Shown here: piece after piece, positions 17,030 to 26,439 of the stretch
How positions within the stretch are numbered: the first letter of the stretch is position 1
Layout: each line of letters starts with the position of its first letter
Assembly: GCA_023151315.1 (NCBI GenBank)
Contig: JAKLJE010000028.1
Span: forward strand, 1-58,165
Source: Bacteroidia bacterium
GTDB taxonomy: Bacteria; Bacteroidota; Bacteroidia; Palsa-965
Reading direction: 5' to 3'
Length of the DNA: 58,165 nucleotides
Notes under the pieces: model-generated
What the model was told of the DNA's origin: nothing
Seen by the model: only the letters and a program-made list of their open reading frames with translations
Databases searched by the model: none
Made by a program: the position numbers and the translations under genes

Positions 17030-18618
17030 TCTCCGGAAGACGTGTAGCGAATCATGCGCATCAATGAATTTTCTTCGGATGCAGGCATGGTGAAATGAAA
17101 CTTCGAACTGTTACCGGACGACTCGTAACGAATTCCGCTGAAGATGTCAGTCAAGCCGGTGTACGCCTGCAAATCAGCAGGGTCGAGGAGTGGTGATTTC
17201 GGATTTATCAGCAATTCAGGCATGTGCGATTTTTCCAAATCCATCCACAATGAAAATGGCTGCGCAGGAACTTTCGAGGCATAATCAGCAGGAAGTTTGC
17301 CGCTCATTTGTCCTTCTTTCATGATCGTCTGTGCGGAAATGTAATCGTTAGTGATGATGAGGTGATTGGATTTCACAGCGGCATAAATCACCATTTCCAC
17401 TCCCGGTGCTGCGTAAAATCCGTCCTCCTGTAATTTCATTCCCAGGGATTCAACAACCGAAGTCGCCATTTTTTCATTGGTGATTCCGAAACTGATCACA
17501 GTGATCGGAACTTCAATGCTCAGCATGTTCTGAAACATCGCACCGATTTCTCCGAATTGATCCATTGGTCCCATGATAGCGGCAGTTTCTTTCTGCACAC
17601 GAGGATCAGTTGCGTAGATATCACGGTAATCAGTTACAGCAGCTGTCATAGTTCCGGTGAACAGCTTCGCCATTTGCTCTTGTGTAAGTCCGAGTCCGGC
17701 TGTGATTCCATCCACATTTTCACTCATCATCGGATCATTTGACGCTGAAGTGAGCAAATTCTGAACATTGAAATTAGTGCCGATGTATATCAACGGATCC
17801 TTCATTCCGAGAAGTTTCAGATCTTCTGCATTTGGTCCGGTTGTTTGTGTCAATGCAGGTTGCGATGTTCCGGAATTAACGAACTCCGTTACAATTTCGT
17901 TCTGCTCAAACCGCATGAAGAATTCGCTGTGACCTTCTCCCATACCGATCAAAGCCAGAGCGGATGTTTCCATGTTCAGACCGCTGAGCTTACGATTATC
18001 GGTGTATAATCCTGCATCAAATGTTTTTGCGTTGAATGTATTGAAGCCTTCAACGGTTTTAATGGATGCAGCTTCGCCTTGCGCGAACAATTTCTCTCCG
18101 TATGCGCGCACGTCCATCGCGTCAGTGGAAATGAACATGGCGGCTTCGTCGTTCCAAATGATCGCACGATTTTCATCAATGTCGAGATATTCGGAATTGT
18201 TTCCTTCTTCAATATTTCTATCGGGAAACATTCGTTTTACAAATGCGTTGAAATCTGAAGCATCATCAACAGCAAGAACAAGTGCTGAAGCCGTTGACTG
18301 ATCCTGCTTTGCAACAAATCCGTAAACGTTCTGAACCGGATCAATGCCTGTCGACATAGGTTCCGCCATGATGTTCATGAGAAAATCAGGAATGTCGTTC
18401 GTCGCGTAAGTTGCTTTTTTATCCGTCACCAGTTTAGCCGGATCAATCTTCGTTGCAATCTCACGAGAGTGCAGTGAAAAAACAGCAGCGGCATCTTTCG
18501 GAATGTAATTCAGATGTACATCTGAAGTGTGTTTATTAAACCATGCCCAGGCGAAAATACCGCCGCCGACAATCAGAACGGCAACTGAGATCAGAACGAT
18601 GCGAAGGTTTTTGCTCAT
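17026..18618 (-). CDS. Membrane-anchored DUF4836-like protein
   Basis: A 530-residue protein with one N-terminal transmembrane segment (about residues 7-27) and a large periplasmic part. The opening of the periplasmic part, YIPKDAAAVFSLHSRE, resembles Bacteroidota DUF4836 proteins; that assignment is by memory of the motif and moderately sure. It is the first gene of the coupled unit with the ABC ATPase (4-nt overlap) and permease, which suggests a substrate-handling or regulatory partner of that transporter. The DEAD-box gene ends 20 nt upstream, so transcription may come from further up. Confidence 0.6.
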   Translation of the reverse strand: MSKNLRIVLISVAVLIVGGGIFAWAWFNKHTSDVHLNYIPKDAAAVFSLHSREIATKIDPAKLVTDKKATYATNDIPDFLMNIMAEPMSTGIDPVQNVYGFVAKQDQSTASALVLAVDDASDFNAFVKRMFPDRNIEEGNNSEYLDIDENRAIIWNDEAAMFISTDAMDVRAYGEKLFAQGEAASIKTVEGFNTFNAKTFDAGLYTDNRKLSGLNMETSALALIGMGEGHSEFFMRFEQNEIVTEFVNSGTSQPALTQTTGPNAEDLKLLGMKDPLIYIGTNFNVQNLLTSASNDPMMSENVDGITAGLGLTQEQMAKLFTGTMTAAVTDYRDIYATDPRVQKETAAIMGPMDQFGEIGAMFQNMLSIEVPITVISFGITNEKMATSVVESLGMKLQEDGFYAAPGVEMVIYAAVKSNHLIITNDYISAQTIMKEGQMSGKLPADYASKVPAQPFSLWMDLEKSHMPELLINPKSPLLDPADLQAYTGLTDIFSGIRYESSGNSSKFHFTMPASEENSLMRMIRYTSSGE

Positions 18619-18638
18619 TGTTGCAAACAGAATTTTAA

Positions 18639-19874
18639 TCAGGATTTAGCAGGTTGCGGACCTTTTTGTTTTTTCTTGCCGAAGCGTTTCTTGCCGCCTC
18701 CGCTTTTTTTAGGTCGTGCAGCATTTCCGTTGTAAGCCGGTGTTTCTCCGAATTCAGCAGGTACTTCCGCTTTGGTGATTTCGTATCCGATGAGACGTTC
18801 AATACTTCCGAAACGGCGCATGTCGTCAGGAGAAATGAAAGTGATGGCTTCGCCTTTAGTTTCTGCGCGTGCAGTTCTTCCCACGCGGTGAATGTAGTCT
18901 TCTCCGTCTCCAGGAACATCAAAGTTCACAACGAGACTGATATTCTCAATATCAATACCACGAGACAAGACGTCTGTAGCCACAAGAACTTTCAGATCGC
19001 GGTTACGGAATTTCAGAAGTACTTCTTCGCGCTCATTCTGTTCAAGATCAGAATGAATCGCTGCAATACTGAGTCCGAGTTTCTTCAACTCGCGCTCCAT
19101 GTTCTTTACATTCTGCTTTGTAGAAGAGAAAACGATAACACTGATCAGCTCCTTCGATTTCAGCAAGTGCATGAGCAGAGGAATTTTCTGCGCATCGTAA
19201 ACGCAATATGCTGTTTGCTGAATTCCTGCCGCAGGTTTGGAAATGGCAATATTCACTTCAGCCGGATTCCGCAACATCTTATTCGCCAATTGCCGGATAC
19301 GCGGTGGCATGGTAGCGGAGAACATTACGGTTTGTTTATTGGCAGGAAGATAATTGTTGATCTTAATGATATCCTCATTAAAGCCCATGTCGAGCATACG
19401 ATCGGCTTCGTCCAGTATTAAAGTCTGAAGCGTATCGGTTTTTACATATCCTAAATTGAGATGTGAAAGTAAACGTCCGGGTGTGGCAATGATAATATCA
19501 GTTCCTGTCGTAAGTGCTTTTTTCTCACGATCGAAATCTTCGCCTTTTCCGCCTCCGTAAACAGCAATGCTGCTGATACCGGAGTAATATGCAAAACCGG
19601 TTAGTGCCTGATCAATCTGCAATGCCAATTCGCGGGTGGGCGCAACAATCAAAGCCTGAATTCCTTTGCGGTCGGAATTCAGAATTTTATTCATGAGCGG
19701 AAGCAGGTAAGCTGCAGTTTTTCCTGTTCCGGTTTGTGCGCAACCGATGAGATCGCGGTTTTGAAGTAAGTAGGGGATGGCTAGTTCCTGAATCGGCGTG
19801 GCTTGAGTATATCCCATTGCATCAATTCCGTCCAGCACAGCGTCATCAAAATCAAAGTCGTAGAAATGAGCCAA
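18639..19874 (-). CDS. DEAD-box ATP-dependent RNA helicase (RhlE-like)
   Basis: A 411-residue DEAD-box helicase, which unwinds short RNA duplexes in ribosome assembly or RNA decay. Seen motifs are the Q motif (TPIQ), motif I AQTGTGKT (46-53), PTRELA, TPGR, DEAD (155-158), SAT (186-188) and HRVGRTAR of motif VI. A short basic Gly/Lys-rich tail (from about residue 385) may bind RNA. The compact core plus basic tail resembles the RhlE subgroup. A 13-nt palindrome (19918-19930) lies 44 nt upstream of the start. Confidence 0.93.
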   Translation of the reverse strand: MAHFYDFDFDDAVLDGIDAMGYTQATPIQELAIPYLLQNRDLIGCAQTGTGKTAAYLLPLMNKILNSDRKGIQALIVAPTRELALQIDQALTGFAYYSGISSIAVYGGGKGEDFDREKKALTTGTDIIIATPGRLLSHLNLGYVKTDTLQTLILDEADRMLDMGFNEDIIKINNYLPANKQTVMFSATMPPRIRQLANKMLRNPAEVNIAISKPAAGIQQTAYCVYDAQKIPLLMHLLKSKELISVIVFSSTKQNVKNMERELKKLGLSIAAIHSDLEQNEREEVLLKFRNRDLKVLVATDVLSRGIDIENISLVVNFDVPGDGEDYIHRVGRTARAETKGEAITFISPDDMRRFGSIERLIGYEITKAEVPAEFGETPAYNGNAARPKKSGGGKKRFGKKKQKGPQPAKS

Positions 19875-19917
19875 GAGATTTGGGATTAGTGTAACTGTTT
19901 TATTTGTTCCGCGGACC

Positions 19918-19930
19918 GATAACGATTATC
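19918..19930. repeat. Palindrome GATAA-CGA-TTATC
   Basis: A perfect 5-bp stem with a 3-nt loop, upstream of the DEAD-box gene. A sister palindrome of near-identical arms lies 66 nt away at 19996-20008. Confidence 0.6.
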
Positions 19931-19995
19931 AGTACCTCCGGAAATTGAAAGCTAAAGATAGGCATTTCCATTGTGAATAAAGGTTAAGATTTGCC

Positions 19996-20008
19996 TTATC
20001 GTTGATAA
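19996..20008. repeat. Palindrome TTATC-GTT-GATAA
   Basis: A perfect 5-bp stem with a 3-nt loop ending directly at the stop of the minus-strand gene at 20009. With the copy at 19918-19930 it could also form a long-range inverted pair. No T-run follows, so an intrinsic terminator is not clear. Confidence 0.5.
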
Positions 20009-20818
20009 TCACTTTTGCGGTTGACGTACGTATTTCAAAACCGTCTTTCCTTTCTTGTATAACTCAATATCTTCTCCAATGTACTCCTGAAGTACCAAAG
20101 TATCTGCGTGGTAAACCCAATTGTAGTCTTTAAACTGACCGGTTTTATTTCCATTCATAAATCGTACGCGATCTGCTTTTCCGAGCCAATGTGTTGTTCC
20201 GAAAAAATCATCCAACTCAAGAAAATTGTAAGGCCCGAATCCCTTAACTGCCGCGCTGTCGCTTACTGTAAATGAAGTTTTATTGTCGATTGAAACAAAA
20301 GTTCCGGTAATGAATTGTTTGCGCCAATAGGAGTTGTAATTCTGATGTAATGGAAAGAATATACTCTTACTGAAGAAGTTCGCTGTGAGCTGTACAAATT
20401 CATCACTGCGCATTCTGCGATAGGAAAATACCTTTTGCTTACCATCAACGGTAAATGCAACTTGCAGGCATTTCTTCTTCTTGTTATAGAAAAATCTGCA
20501 GGTAGAATTGATGCTGTTTATCCGGCAAATTGTATCACCTGCAATTCTTTCAATTGCTTTAAGAGGGAATATTGTTCCTGACGAAAAAATACTGTCTGTG
20601 CGAACATTCAGAATAACTGCAACATAATTCGGTTGCTCAAAACTGAATTCACCGATTCTGCGGTTATTCATGATGCGATCATGATACTCATGTAAAACCC
20701 ACCAACCTTCAGCCCCGGAGGAATCCTTCGCTTCCGATCTGCGAGCAGTACCAATGAAAATCGCCAGCGTTGATATTACGCCGGCGATGATCACAACAAA
20801 TCTCATTTTACTTTTCAT
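20009..20818 (-). CDS. Secreted or membrane-anchored protein of unknown function
   Basis: A 269-residue protein with an N-terminal hydrophobic segment (about residues 6-24) that may be a signal peptide or anchor, followed by a beta-rich, basic domain. No family was recognised. The ATG at 20818 overlaps the last 11 nt of the flotillin-like gene; another ATG at 20806 would remove the overlap. Either way it is probably cotranscribed with the flotillin-like gene. Confidence 0.65.
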   Translation of the reverse strand: MKSKMRFVVIIAGVISTLAIFIGTARRSEAKDSSGAEGWWVLHEYHDRIMNNRRIGEFSFEQPNYVAVILNVRTDSIFSSGTIFPLKAIERIAGDTICRINSINSTCRFFYNKKKKCLQVAFTVDGKQKVFSYRRMRSDEFVQLTANFFSKSIFFPLHQNYNSYWRKQFITGTFVSIDNKTSFTVSDSAAVKGFGPYNFLELDDFFGTTHWLGKADRVRFMNGNKTGQFKDYNWVYHADTLVLQEYIGEDIELYKKGKTVLKYVRQPQK

Positions 20819-22769
20819 TCTTCTTCGGATTGTTGTCCGTTGGATTTCCGGTTTCACCTGCTGGCTTTTCAGTACCCATTTTCTTTGTTACTTCTTCAAG
20901 CAATTTCATGCCCAGCAAACCGCTGATCGGACCGTTCGGACCACCGTCTCCGCCATTGCCGGTGATGAGAACTTCCGGAATGATTTTGATTTTGTCTTTA
21001 CCGATTGCTTCAGTAATCTTCAACTGCGTGAAGTTGTCTCCGCCCATTGCGCTTACAGCGAGTTTGTACGACTCCGCTGATGATTTACCAATGGCCAGAA
21101 TCTTTTCTGCTTCCGCATTACCGGTAACTGCAATCTTCTCCGCTTCAGCGTTCGCAAGTGCTTTTACTTTGTCTGCTTCAGCGTTCGCAATGACCTTCGT
21201 ACGTTCTGCTTCTGCAATGGAAGTAACTTTTACGCGTTCCGCTTCAGCGTTCGCCTGAATTTTCACGCTGCTCGCTTCACCTTCCGCTTTCTTCACGGCT
21301 GCATCTGCAATTCTGTTCGCAATCAATACGCCCTGATCGGCTTTTACAATTTCTTTCTGGATGTCTGCAATTGCCGTTTCTTTCTCAAGCGCCTGACGCG
21401 TTACTTCGGCTTTCTTCTGCGTTTCATAAGTAACATTCTGCTCTTCTGCAATCTTACGGTCTGTGAGTGTCTTCATTAGTGATTCCGGCGGATTAATATC
21501 ACCGATCAGCGTGTCAACACCAAATACGTTGTATTGTTCAAGCACTTTGCCGATATGCTCACGAGCAGCTGTCTGACGTTCTTTACGCGAAGTAAGGAAC
21601 GTGATCACGTCAGAATCCTGAGCAGAGTTACGGAAATAGTTGCCGATGGTTGGTTCCAGAACCTGACTCACGAGGTTGTTCATGTTACCGAATCGTGCAA
21701 TTACTTTTGGCGCCTCCGTTGTCGGAATGTGAATGATCTGCGATACATCCAGATTGAATGAGAATCCGTCTTTGGACCGCACAGTGATTGTTGAAAGGTT
21801 CTTGTCGAGCTGGTGCGACTCTGAACGCGCAGCGGCCCAGTTCAAAACAAGGTTTGTAGTTGGAACCAATTCTACTTTCATGATGTACGGGTTCACCGGA
21901 TATTTTCCGGGACCGAACGGTTCGCCCCAAACACCTTTTTCTCCTTTGGAAACTATGTTTCCGTGTTTGAATTCAATTCCGCTCAAATCTTTTCCTTCCG
22001 TTCCAACATAAGATATAACAACGCCCACGTGACCGATCGGAATCTCAGTCATCTTCACCTGTTCAATCTGCACGAACCACGGGTTGAGGTAATATGAACC
22101 GGCAAGAATGACCTGAGGCTGCAAACCTTTGTTACCGCCGCTGTTCAGAAACAAATCTGCGTCCTGAAAGTTGTTGTGATTGGAAACAACTTTACCTGCG
22201 ATGTTACCTTCTTCAATCGGCATACCATCAAGTGTAGTTACAATACCAACCATGTTTTCATTGATGGCAGTCATTCCATACAACAACACATCGAAAAGCA
22301 AAGTGTTGATACGATATGTTCCTGCAGTAAGAATTGCGGATTGGCGACCCTTGCGTCCTCCGTTTCGGATGAAGTCTGCAGCATTCTGATACGATTCACA
22401 TTCCACTTTACGTGCAAGAATGTGACCTGTTTCAAGTTCTTTACCGTCTTTCGCAACCAACAACCCGATTTTCCCTTCGGGAATAATGGTGAACGGTTGC
22501 ATGGTAACTTCAAACTGCCAGATCCAATACCAGAAATAAATTCCCGGCGCAAGTGTGTCTGCCTGAAAACCTGCTTCACCATTCACTGCAATGATGCGAC
22601 CTGGCGGAAGTTCTTTATTCGCACCGAAGAGCACGAATTTTTTCGTTACCAATCCGATCTTGTCTTCCGGTATGATGATGATACCAAGGATTCGGAAAAT
22701 CACTTTGTACAGAACAAGGCAGAGTACAAGAGCGATGATCCACCAATAAGAGAGAAGAAATTCTAACAT
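20808..22769 (-). CDS. Flotillin-like SPFH domain protein
   Basis: A 653-residue membrane-scaffold protein. One N-terminal helix (about residues 4-27) is followed by an unusually long N-terminal part, then an SPFH/PHB domain (about 290-450) and a coiled-coil rod built of repeated Ala-Glu units (AEAERVKV, AEAEKI and variants, about 475-560). The tail is Gly/Pro/Asn-rich. Flotillin-like proteins form large membrane assemblies that organise lipid domains. It is longer than typical bacterial flotillins (about 500 residues) because of extra beta-rich sequence before the SPFH domain. A -7-like box lies 23 nt upstream. No NfeD-type partner is next to it. Confidence 0.85.
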   Translation of the reverse strand: MLEFLLSYWWIIALVLCLVLYKVIFRILGIIIIPEDKIGLVTKKFVLFGANKELPPGRIIAVNGEAGFQADTLAPGIYFWYWIWQFEVTMQPFTIIPEGKIGLLVAKDGKELETGHILARKVECESYQNAADFIRNGGRKGRQSAILTAGTYRINTLLFDVLLYGMTAINENMVGIVTTLDGMPIEEGNIAGKVVSNHNNFQDADLFLNSGGNKGLQPQVILAGSYYLNPWFVQIEQVKMTEIPIGHVGVVISYVGTEGKDLSGIEFKHGNIVSKGEKGVWGEPFGPGKYPVNPYIMKVELVPTTNLVLNWAAARSESHQLDKNLSTITVRSKDGFSFNLDVSQIIHIPTTEAPKVIARFGNMNNLVSQVLEPTIGNYFRNSAQDSDVITFLTSRKERQTAAREHIGKVLEQYNVFGVDTLIGDINPPESLMKTLTDRKIAEEQNVTYETQKKAEVTRQALEKETAIADIQKEIVKADQGVLIANRIADAAVKKAEGEASSVKIQANAEAERVKVTSIAEAERTKVIANAEADKVKALANAEAEKIAVTGNAEAEKILAIGKSSAESYKLAVSAMGGDNFTQLKITEAIGKDKIKIIPEVLITGNGGDGGPNGPISGLLGMKLLEEVTKKMGTEKPAGETGNPTDNNPKKNEK

Positions 22770-22792
22770 GATGTGGGTTATTTTATCCGATC

Positions 22793-22800
22793 AAATTTAG
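22793..22800 (-). promoter_or_regulatory. Candidate -7 promoter box of the flotillin-like gene
   Basis: On the minus strand TAAATTTG matches TAnnTTTG and lies 23 nt upstream of the ATG. The -33 element is not clear. Confidence 0.4.
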
Positions 22801-22969
22801 AGAAAGCAGTAGCTGATGGGAGGAGAATAATGGACAATAGTTACCAACAGAATATCCGGGTTGTTAATGATTTTCAGGCGTGGATTAAGAAGCAGGTTCA
22901 GCTCGATTGTTACTACTAACGTAGTATTGCGTGATCCTGATAATTGCCTGTATTTAGCTCAAAAAAAGT

Positions 22970-23440
22970 ATGAAACAATTGGTAGTAATGTTCCTGATAA
23001 TCATTTCAGGAGCGATCGAAGTTGGAGCGCAGAATAAAGTTGAAATTACAGGTGTATTACCGGACTCGGCAGCTAAGACCGGTACATGGACGGAGTGGCA
23101 GTCTGTAAAAAACTCGTCGGGAGCTGAAATCGCATTGTACCGTATTCGGTTGGCGGGTGCCGGGAAATTTATGACCGGTTCTGTTGAGTGCAAGTATGAA
23201 GTGGAAGTGAAGAGCCTGCTCGATGGTTTGGTTTTTGTCGACCTGACGTATTCCTATTACCAAACATTGGGAGGTAGTTCCAAATGGCAGAACGGTGAGC
23301 GTCGCGGTACAATTACCAAAAAGAACAAAACGTGGAAGTTTGAAATGCTTGCATTCAATGATCAGGGTGACAACAAAGACAAATCTGCAGCATGCAAGGA
23401 TTGCGATTTGAGTTATAAGTTGATATTCAACTGGAAGTAA
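22970..23440 (+). CDS. Small secreted protein of unknown function
   Basis: A 156-residue protein with a clear signal peptide (hydrophobic residues 3-18, likely cleavage after VGAQ). The mature part is beta-rich with a CKDC pair near the C-terminus. No family recognised. It is a single plus-strand gene, convergent with serine palmitoyltransferase, and followed 17 nt later by a strong bidirectional terminator. Confidence 0.7.
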   Translation: MKQLVVMFLIIISGAIEVGAQNKVEITGVLPDSAAKTGTWTEWQSVKNSSGAEIALYRIRLAGAGKFMTGSVECKYEVEVKSLLDGLVFVDLTYSYYQTLGGSSKWQNGERRGTITKKNKTWKFEMLAFNDQGDNKDKSAACKDCDLSYKLIFNWK

Positions 23441-23456
23441 TCCATATATGAATATT

Positions 23457-23493
23457 AAAAAAGCCGTCTCGGGTAAATTCGGGACGGCTTTTT
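23457..23493. terminator. Bidirectional intrinsic terminator
   Basis: AAAAAGCCGTC pairs with GACGGCTTTTT around a short loop that itself contains TCGGG/TTCGGG. The A-run and T-run on either side give a U-tract in both directions. It lies between the convergent genes ending at 23440 and 23512. Confidence 0.9.
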
Positions 23494-23511
23494 ATTTCGA
23501 GTTGCTGATAC

Positions 23512-24759
23512 TTAAGAATGCGCTGCAATCTTATCACTCTGATACTGACCGGAAGTCAGTTTGTGACGGATTTTAGAGAATGCATCGATCGTGTAATTCA
23601 CATCATCAAGAGTGTGTACCGCTGTTGGAATCAAGCGAAGGATGATTTGTCCTTTCGGGATTACAGGGTAAACAACCATTGAACAGAACACGTTGAAGTT
23701 CTCGCGAAGATCAAGAATCAGGTTTGTAGCTTCAGGAATACTTCCGTTCAGATAAACAGGAGTAACCGGAGAAGAAGTAGTTCCGATATTGAAACCTGCA
23801 TCTTTCAATCCTTTCTGAAGTGCGTTCGTGATCTTCCAGAGATTTTCACGCAGATGTTTCTCTGTGTTCATCAATTCCAGACGCTTCAGCAAGCCGTAAA
23901 CCAAAGGAAGCGGCAATGACTTGGCGAAAATCTGTGAACGCATATTGTAACGGAGGTATTCTACTACGTCTTCAGTAGACGAAATGAAACCGCCGATCAA
24001 TGCGAATGATTTCGCGAATGTTCCGAAGTAAATATCAATTCCGTCCTGACATCCTTGTGCTTCACCTGTTCCGCCGCCTGTTGGTCCCATTGTGCCGCAT
24101 CCGTGTGCATCATCAACGAACAAACGGAAAGTGAACTTCTTCTTCAGGTCAACGATTTCTTTGAGTTTACCCTGATTTCCGCTCATTCCGAATACACCTT
24201 CAGTAATTACGAGAATGGCGCCGCCGGTTTGCTCAACCATTTTAGTTGCGCGATCCAACTGCTTCTCAAGTGAAGCAATGTCGTTATGCGGATACACAAA
24301 ACGCTTACCCATGTGCAAACGAACTCCATCAATGATACAAGCATGAGATTCAGCATCGTACACAATTACATCATGACGATCAACGAGACAGTCAATAGCA
24401 GAAACCATTGCCTGATATCCGAAGTTGCAAAGGATTGTATCTTCTTTCTTCACGAGAGCAGAAAGTCCTGATTCCAGCTGTTCATGGTAATTGGAATTTC
24501 CTGACATCATACGTGCGCCCATTGGAGCCGCAAGACCGAATTTCTGAGCACCTTCAACATCCGCTTTGCGGACTTCAGGATGGTTAGCAAGACCCAGGTA
24601 GTTATTCAAACTCCAGTTCAAACGCTCACGTCCGCGGAAAATCATGCGTGGTCCGATATCTCCTTCGAGTTTCGGGAATGTAAAATAGCCATGTGATTCC
24701 TTGGCGTGCTTGCCAAGTGGCCCGCGATTGTCACGGATTTTCTCAAAAAGGTCTTTCAT
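23512..24759 (-). CDS. spt: Serine palmitoyltransferase-like alpha-oxoamine synthase
   Basis: A 415-residue PLP enzyme of the alpha-oxoamine synthase family, which condenses an amino acid with an acyl-CoA. PLP-site residues are visible: His139 (DAESHACIIDG) stacking on the cofactor, Asp217 and His219 (VDDAHGCGTMG), and the Schiff-base Lys250 (GTFAKSF). In Bacteroidota the close members are serine palmitoyltransferases that start sphingolipid synthesis; 2-amino-3-ketobutyrate-CoA ligase and AONS are alternatives. No threonine dehydrogenase or biotin genes are nearby, which favours SPT, but this is an inference. The gene is monocistronic, with a terminator after it and a -7-like box 29 nt upstream. 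Confidence 0.8.
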   Translation of the reverse strand: MKDLFEKIRDNRGPLGKHAKESHGYFTFPKLEGDIGPRMIFRGRERLNWSLNNYLGLANHPEVRKADVEGAQKFGLAAPMGARMMSGNSNYHEQLESGLSALVKKEDTILCNFGYQAMVSAIDCLVDRHDVIVYDAESHACIIDGVRLHMGKRFVYPHNDIASLEKQLDRATKMVEQTGGAILVITEGVFGMSGNQGKLKEIVDLKKKFTFRLFVDDAHGCGTMGPTGGGTGEAQGCQDGIDIYFGTFAKSFALIGGFISSTEDVVEYLRYNMRSQIFAKSLPLPLVYGLLKRLELMNTEKHLRENLWKITNALQKGLKDAGFNIGTTSSPVTPVYLNGSIPEATNLILDLRENFNVFCSMVVYPVIPKGQIILRLIPTAVHTLDDVNYTIDAFSKIRHKLTSGQYQSDKIAAHS

Positions 24760-24788
24760 ACGGAATCTTATCTAGGTTAAAGAATGAG

Positions 24789-24796
24789 CAAAAATA
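24789..24796 (-). promoter_or_regulatory. Candidate -7 promoter box of spt
   Basis: TATTTTTG on the minus strand fits TAnnTTTG and ends 29 nt before the ATG of the serine palmitoyltransferase gene. No -33 match is evident. Confidence 0.4.
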
Positions 24797-25009
24797 CTGA
24801 TTTGCAACGGCTGTGATGTGCGGCATGTGCGCTTTTTTACCAACCGGGTGTGAATTGACCGATTTCTGAAAATTAATCTGATCGCAAAAGCATTCCTCGG
24901 GTCCTTTCGCAGCACATGGAAATGTTCACTTCGTAAAAGATGATAACAGTAAGTTTTTAAGGTCGTTTTTTTCGGCAATTTTGAGAAATAATACAATCCG
25001 AATTTAATT

Positions 25010-26383
25010 ATGGCCAAATCCATTACTGTACATTTCCTGGGTGCCGCTGGTACCGTTACAGGATCCAAATTCCTGATTGAAGCTTTGGGCAAACAGATCA
25101 TGGTCGATTGCGGATTGTTTCAGGGGTTGAAAGAGTTACGCTTGCTGAATTGGGAGTATCCTCCAATTGAACCTGCAAATATTGATGCTGTGATTCTGAC
25201 ACACGCGCATCTCGATCATTGCGGATACTTACCGAAGCTGGTGAAGGCCGGATTCCGGGGACGCATTCACGGAACTTTACCTACACTTGAAGTTGCAGAG
25301 ATTATTCTTCGCGACAGCGCACGGATACATGAAGAAGACGCAGAACGCGCCAATCGCAGAGGTTATACCAAACACAGTCCGGCTAAGCCCTTGTATGATG
25401 AGAAAGATGTGGAACAAACGCTGCCGCATTTCAAAGCAGAACCGTTGGATACATGGCTGACGATTGATGAAAACATTCGTTTTCGTTACCGTTACAACGG
25501 ACACATCATCGGTGCAACTTTCGTTGAGTTGGAAATAGGAGGGAAGCGTTTGGTTTTCTCCGGTGATATCGGACGTACGCACGATTTGCTCATGCGCGCT
25601 CCGTCGAAACCGGATGAGGCCGATATAGTTTTCATTGAAAGCACCTACGGAAACAGAGAGCATCCTGCCGATCATACCAAACAGGAATTGGCTGAAGTGA
25701 TTAATCGCACCATTGCTCGTGCTGGTACCGTGATTATCCCAAGCTTCGCAGTAGAACGAACACAATCGCTCATGTATCTGCTGTGGCAGTTGAGTGAAGA
25801 AGGTAAAATTCCGAATGTGCCGGTTTACATGGACAGTCCGATGGGAAAGAACGTTCTCGATGTCTTCATCAAGTATCCGGAATGGCATAAACTGAAACCG
25901 GATTTGTGTGAAGCAGTATGTGCGCGTATTCACCGTGTAAAAACTGTGCAGGAAACCAAAGCAATCGTGGAGGATTATCATCCTAAAATTGTAATCGCCG
26001 GCAGCGGTATGGCAACGGGCGGACGCGTTCTTGCTTATCTTGAAAAACACTTGGAAGATGAACTCTCAACAGTTCTAATGGTTGGTTTTCAGGCGGCTGG
26101 TACACGAGGCAGAAGTCTGGTGGAAGGTGAAAAGCAAATCAAACTTCACGGAAAATTGCTCAATGTGAAGGCGGAAATTGCCAACATACAGAGTATGTCA
26201 GGTCATGCCGACAGCAAAGAACTATTGGATTGGTTGGGTGCCTTGAAGCGCAAGCCTGAAAAGGTTTATATCATTCATGGCGAACCCGATGCAGCAGCTC
26301 AGTTCAAAACAAAACTGAAAGATGAACTCCATTTAGACGGGTACATTCCGCGTTTGTTCGAGATTGTCGAAATACCCCTTTAG
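25010..26383 (+). CDS. MBL-fold beta-CASP RNA-processing-type hydrolase
   Basis: A 457-residue metallo-beta-lactamase-fold protein with a beta-CASP insertion, the architecture of CPSF73/Ysh1-like ribonucleases. The zinc motif HAHLDH (His65, His67, Asp69, His70) is intact. A further Asp is in FSGDIGR, and the beta-CASP/Zn-dependent RNase motifs appear as IAGSGMATGGR and MSGHADS near the C-terminus. Bacterial relatives (for example Thermus TTHA0252) are RNases, but the substrate here is unknown. The start MAKSITVHFLGAAG is family-like. The spacer on the left (24760-25009) is 250 nt and holds promoter-like AT-rich sequence only. Confidence 0.88.
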   Translation: MAKSITVHFLGAAGTVTGSKFLIEALGKQIMVDCGLFQGLKELRLLNWEYPPIEPANIDAVILTHAHLDHCGYLPKLVKAGFRGRIHGTLPTLEVAEIILRDSARIHEEDAERANRRGYTKHSPAKPLYDEKDVEQTLPHFKAEPLDTWLTIDENIRFRYRYNGHIIGATFVELEIGGKRLVFSGDIGRTHDLLMRAPSKPDEADIVFIESTYGNREHPADHTKQELAEVINRTIARAGTVIIPSFAVERTQSLMYLLWQLSEEGKIPNVPVYMDSPMGKNVLDVFIKYPEWHKLKPDLCEAVCARIHRVKTVQETKAIVEDYHPKIVIAGSGMATGGRVLAYLEKHLEDELSTVLMVGFQAAGTRGRSLVEGEKQIKLHGKLLNVKAEIANIQSMSGHADSKELLDWLGALKRKPEKVYIIHGEPDAAAQFKTKLKDELHLDGYIPRLFEIVEIPL

Positions 26384-26408
26384 GCGATTATTGTTGACAG
26401 TTTAACTG

Positions 26409-26416
26409 TATTTTTG
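26409..26416 (+). promoter_or_regulatory. Candidate -7 promoter box of accC
   Basis: TATTTTTG fits TAnnTTTG and lies 23 nt upstream of the biotin carboxylase ATG, inside the 56-nt gap after the beta-CASP gene. Confidence 0.4.
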
Positions 26417-26439
26417 GACGCATTATTTCAAGCTGAATT

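Noticed and set aside
18654-19421. 255-codon plus-strand frame
   Set aside because: Antisense shadow of the DEAD-box helicase; Cys/Phe-rich with no domain.
25277-26050. 257-codon minus-strand frame
   Set aside because: Lies entirely antisense to the beta-CASP gene, whose frame carries complete catalytic motifs.
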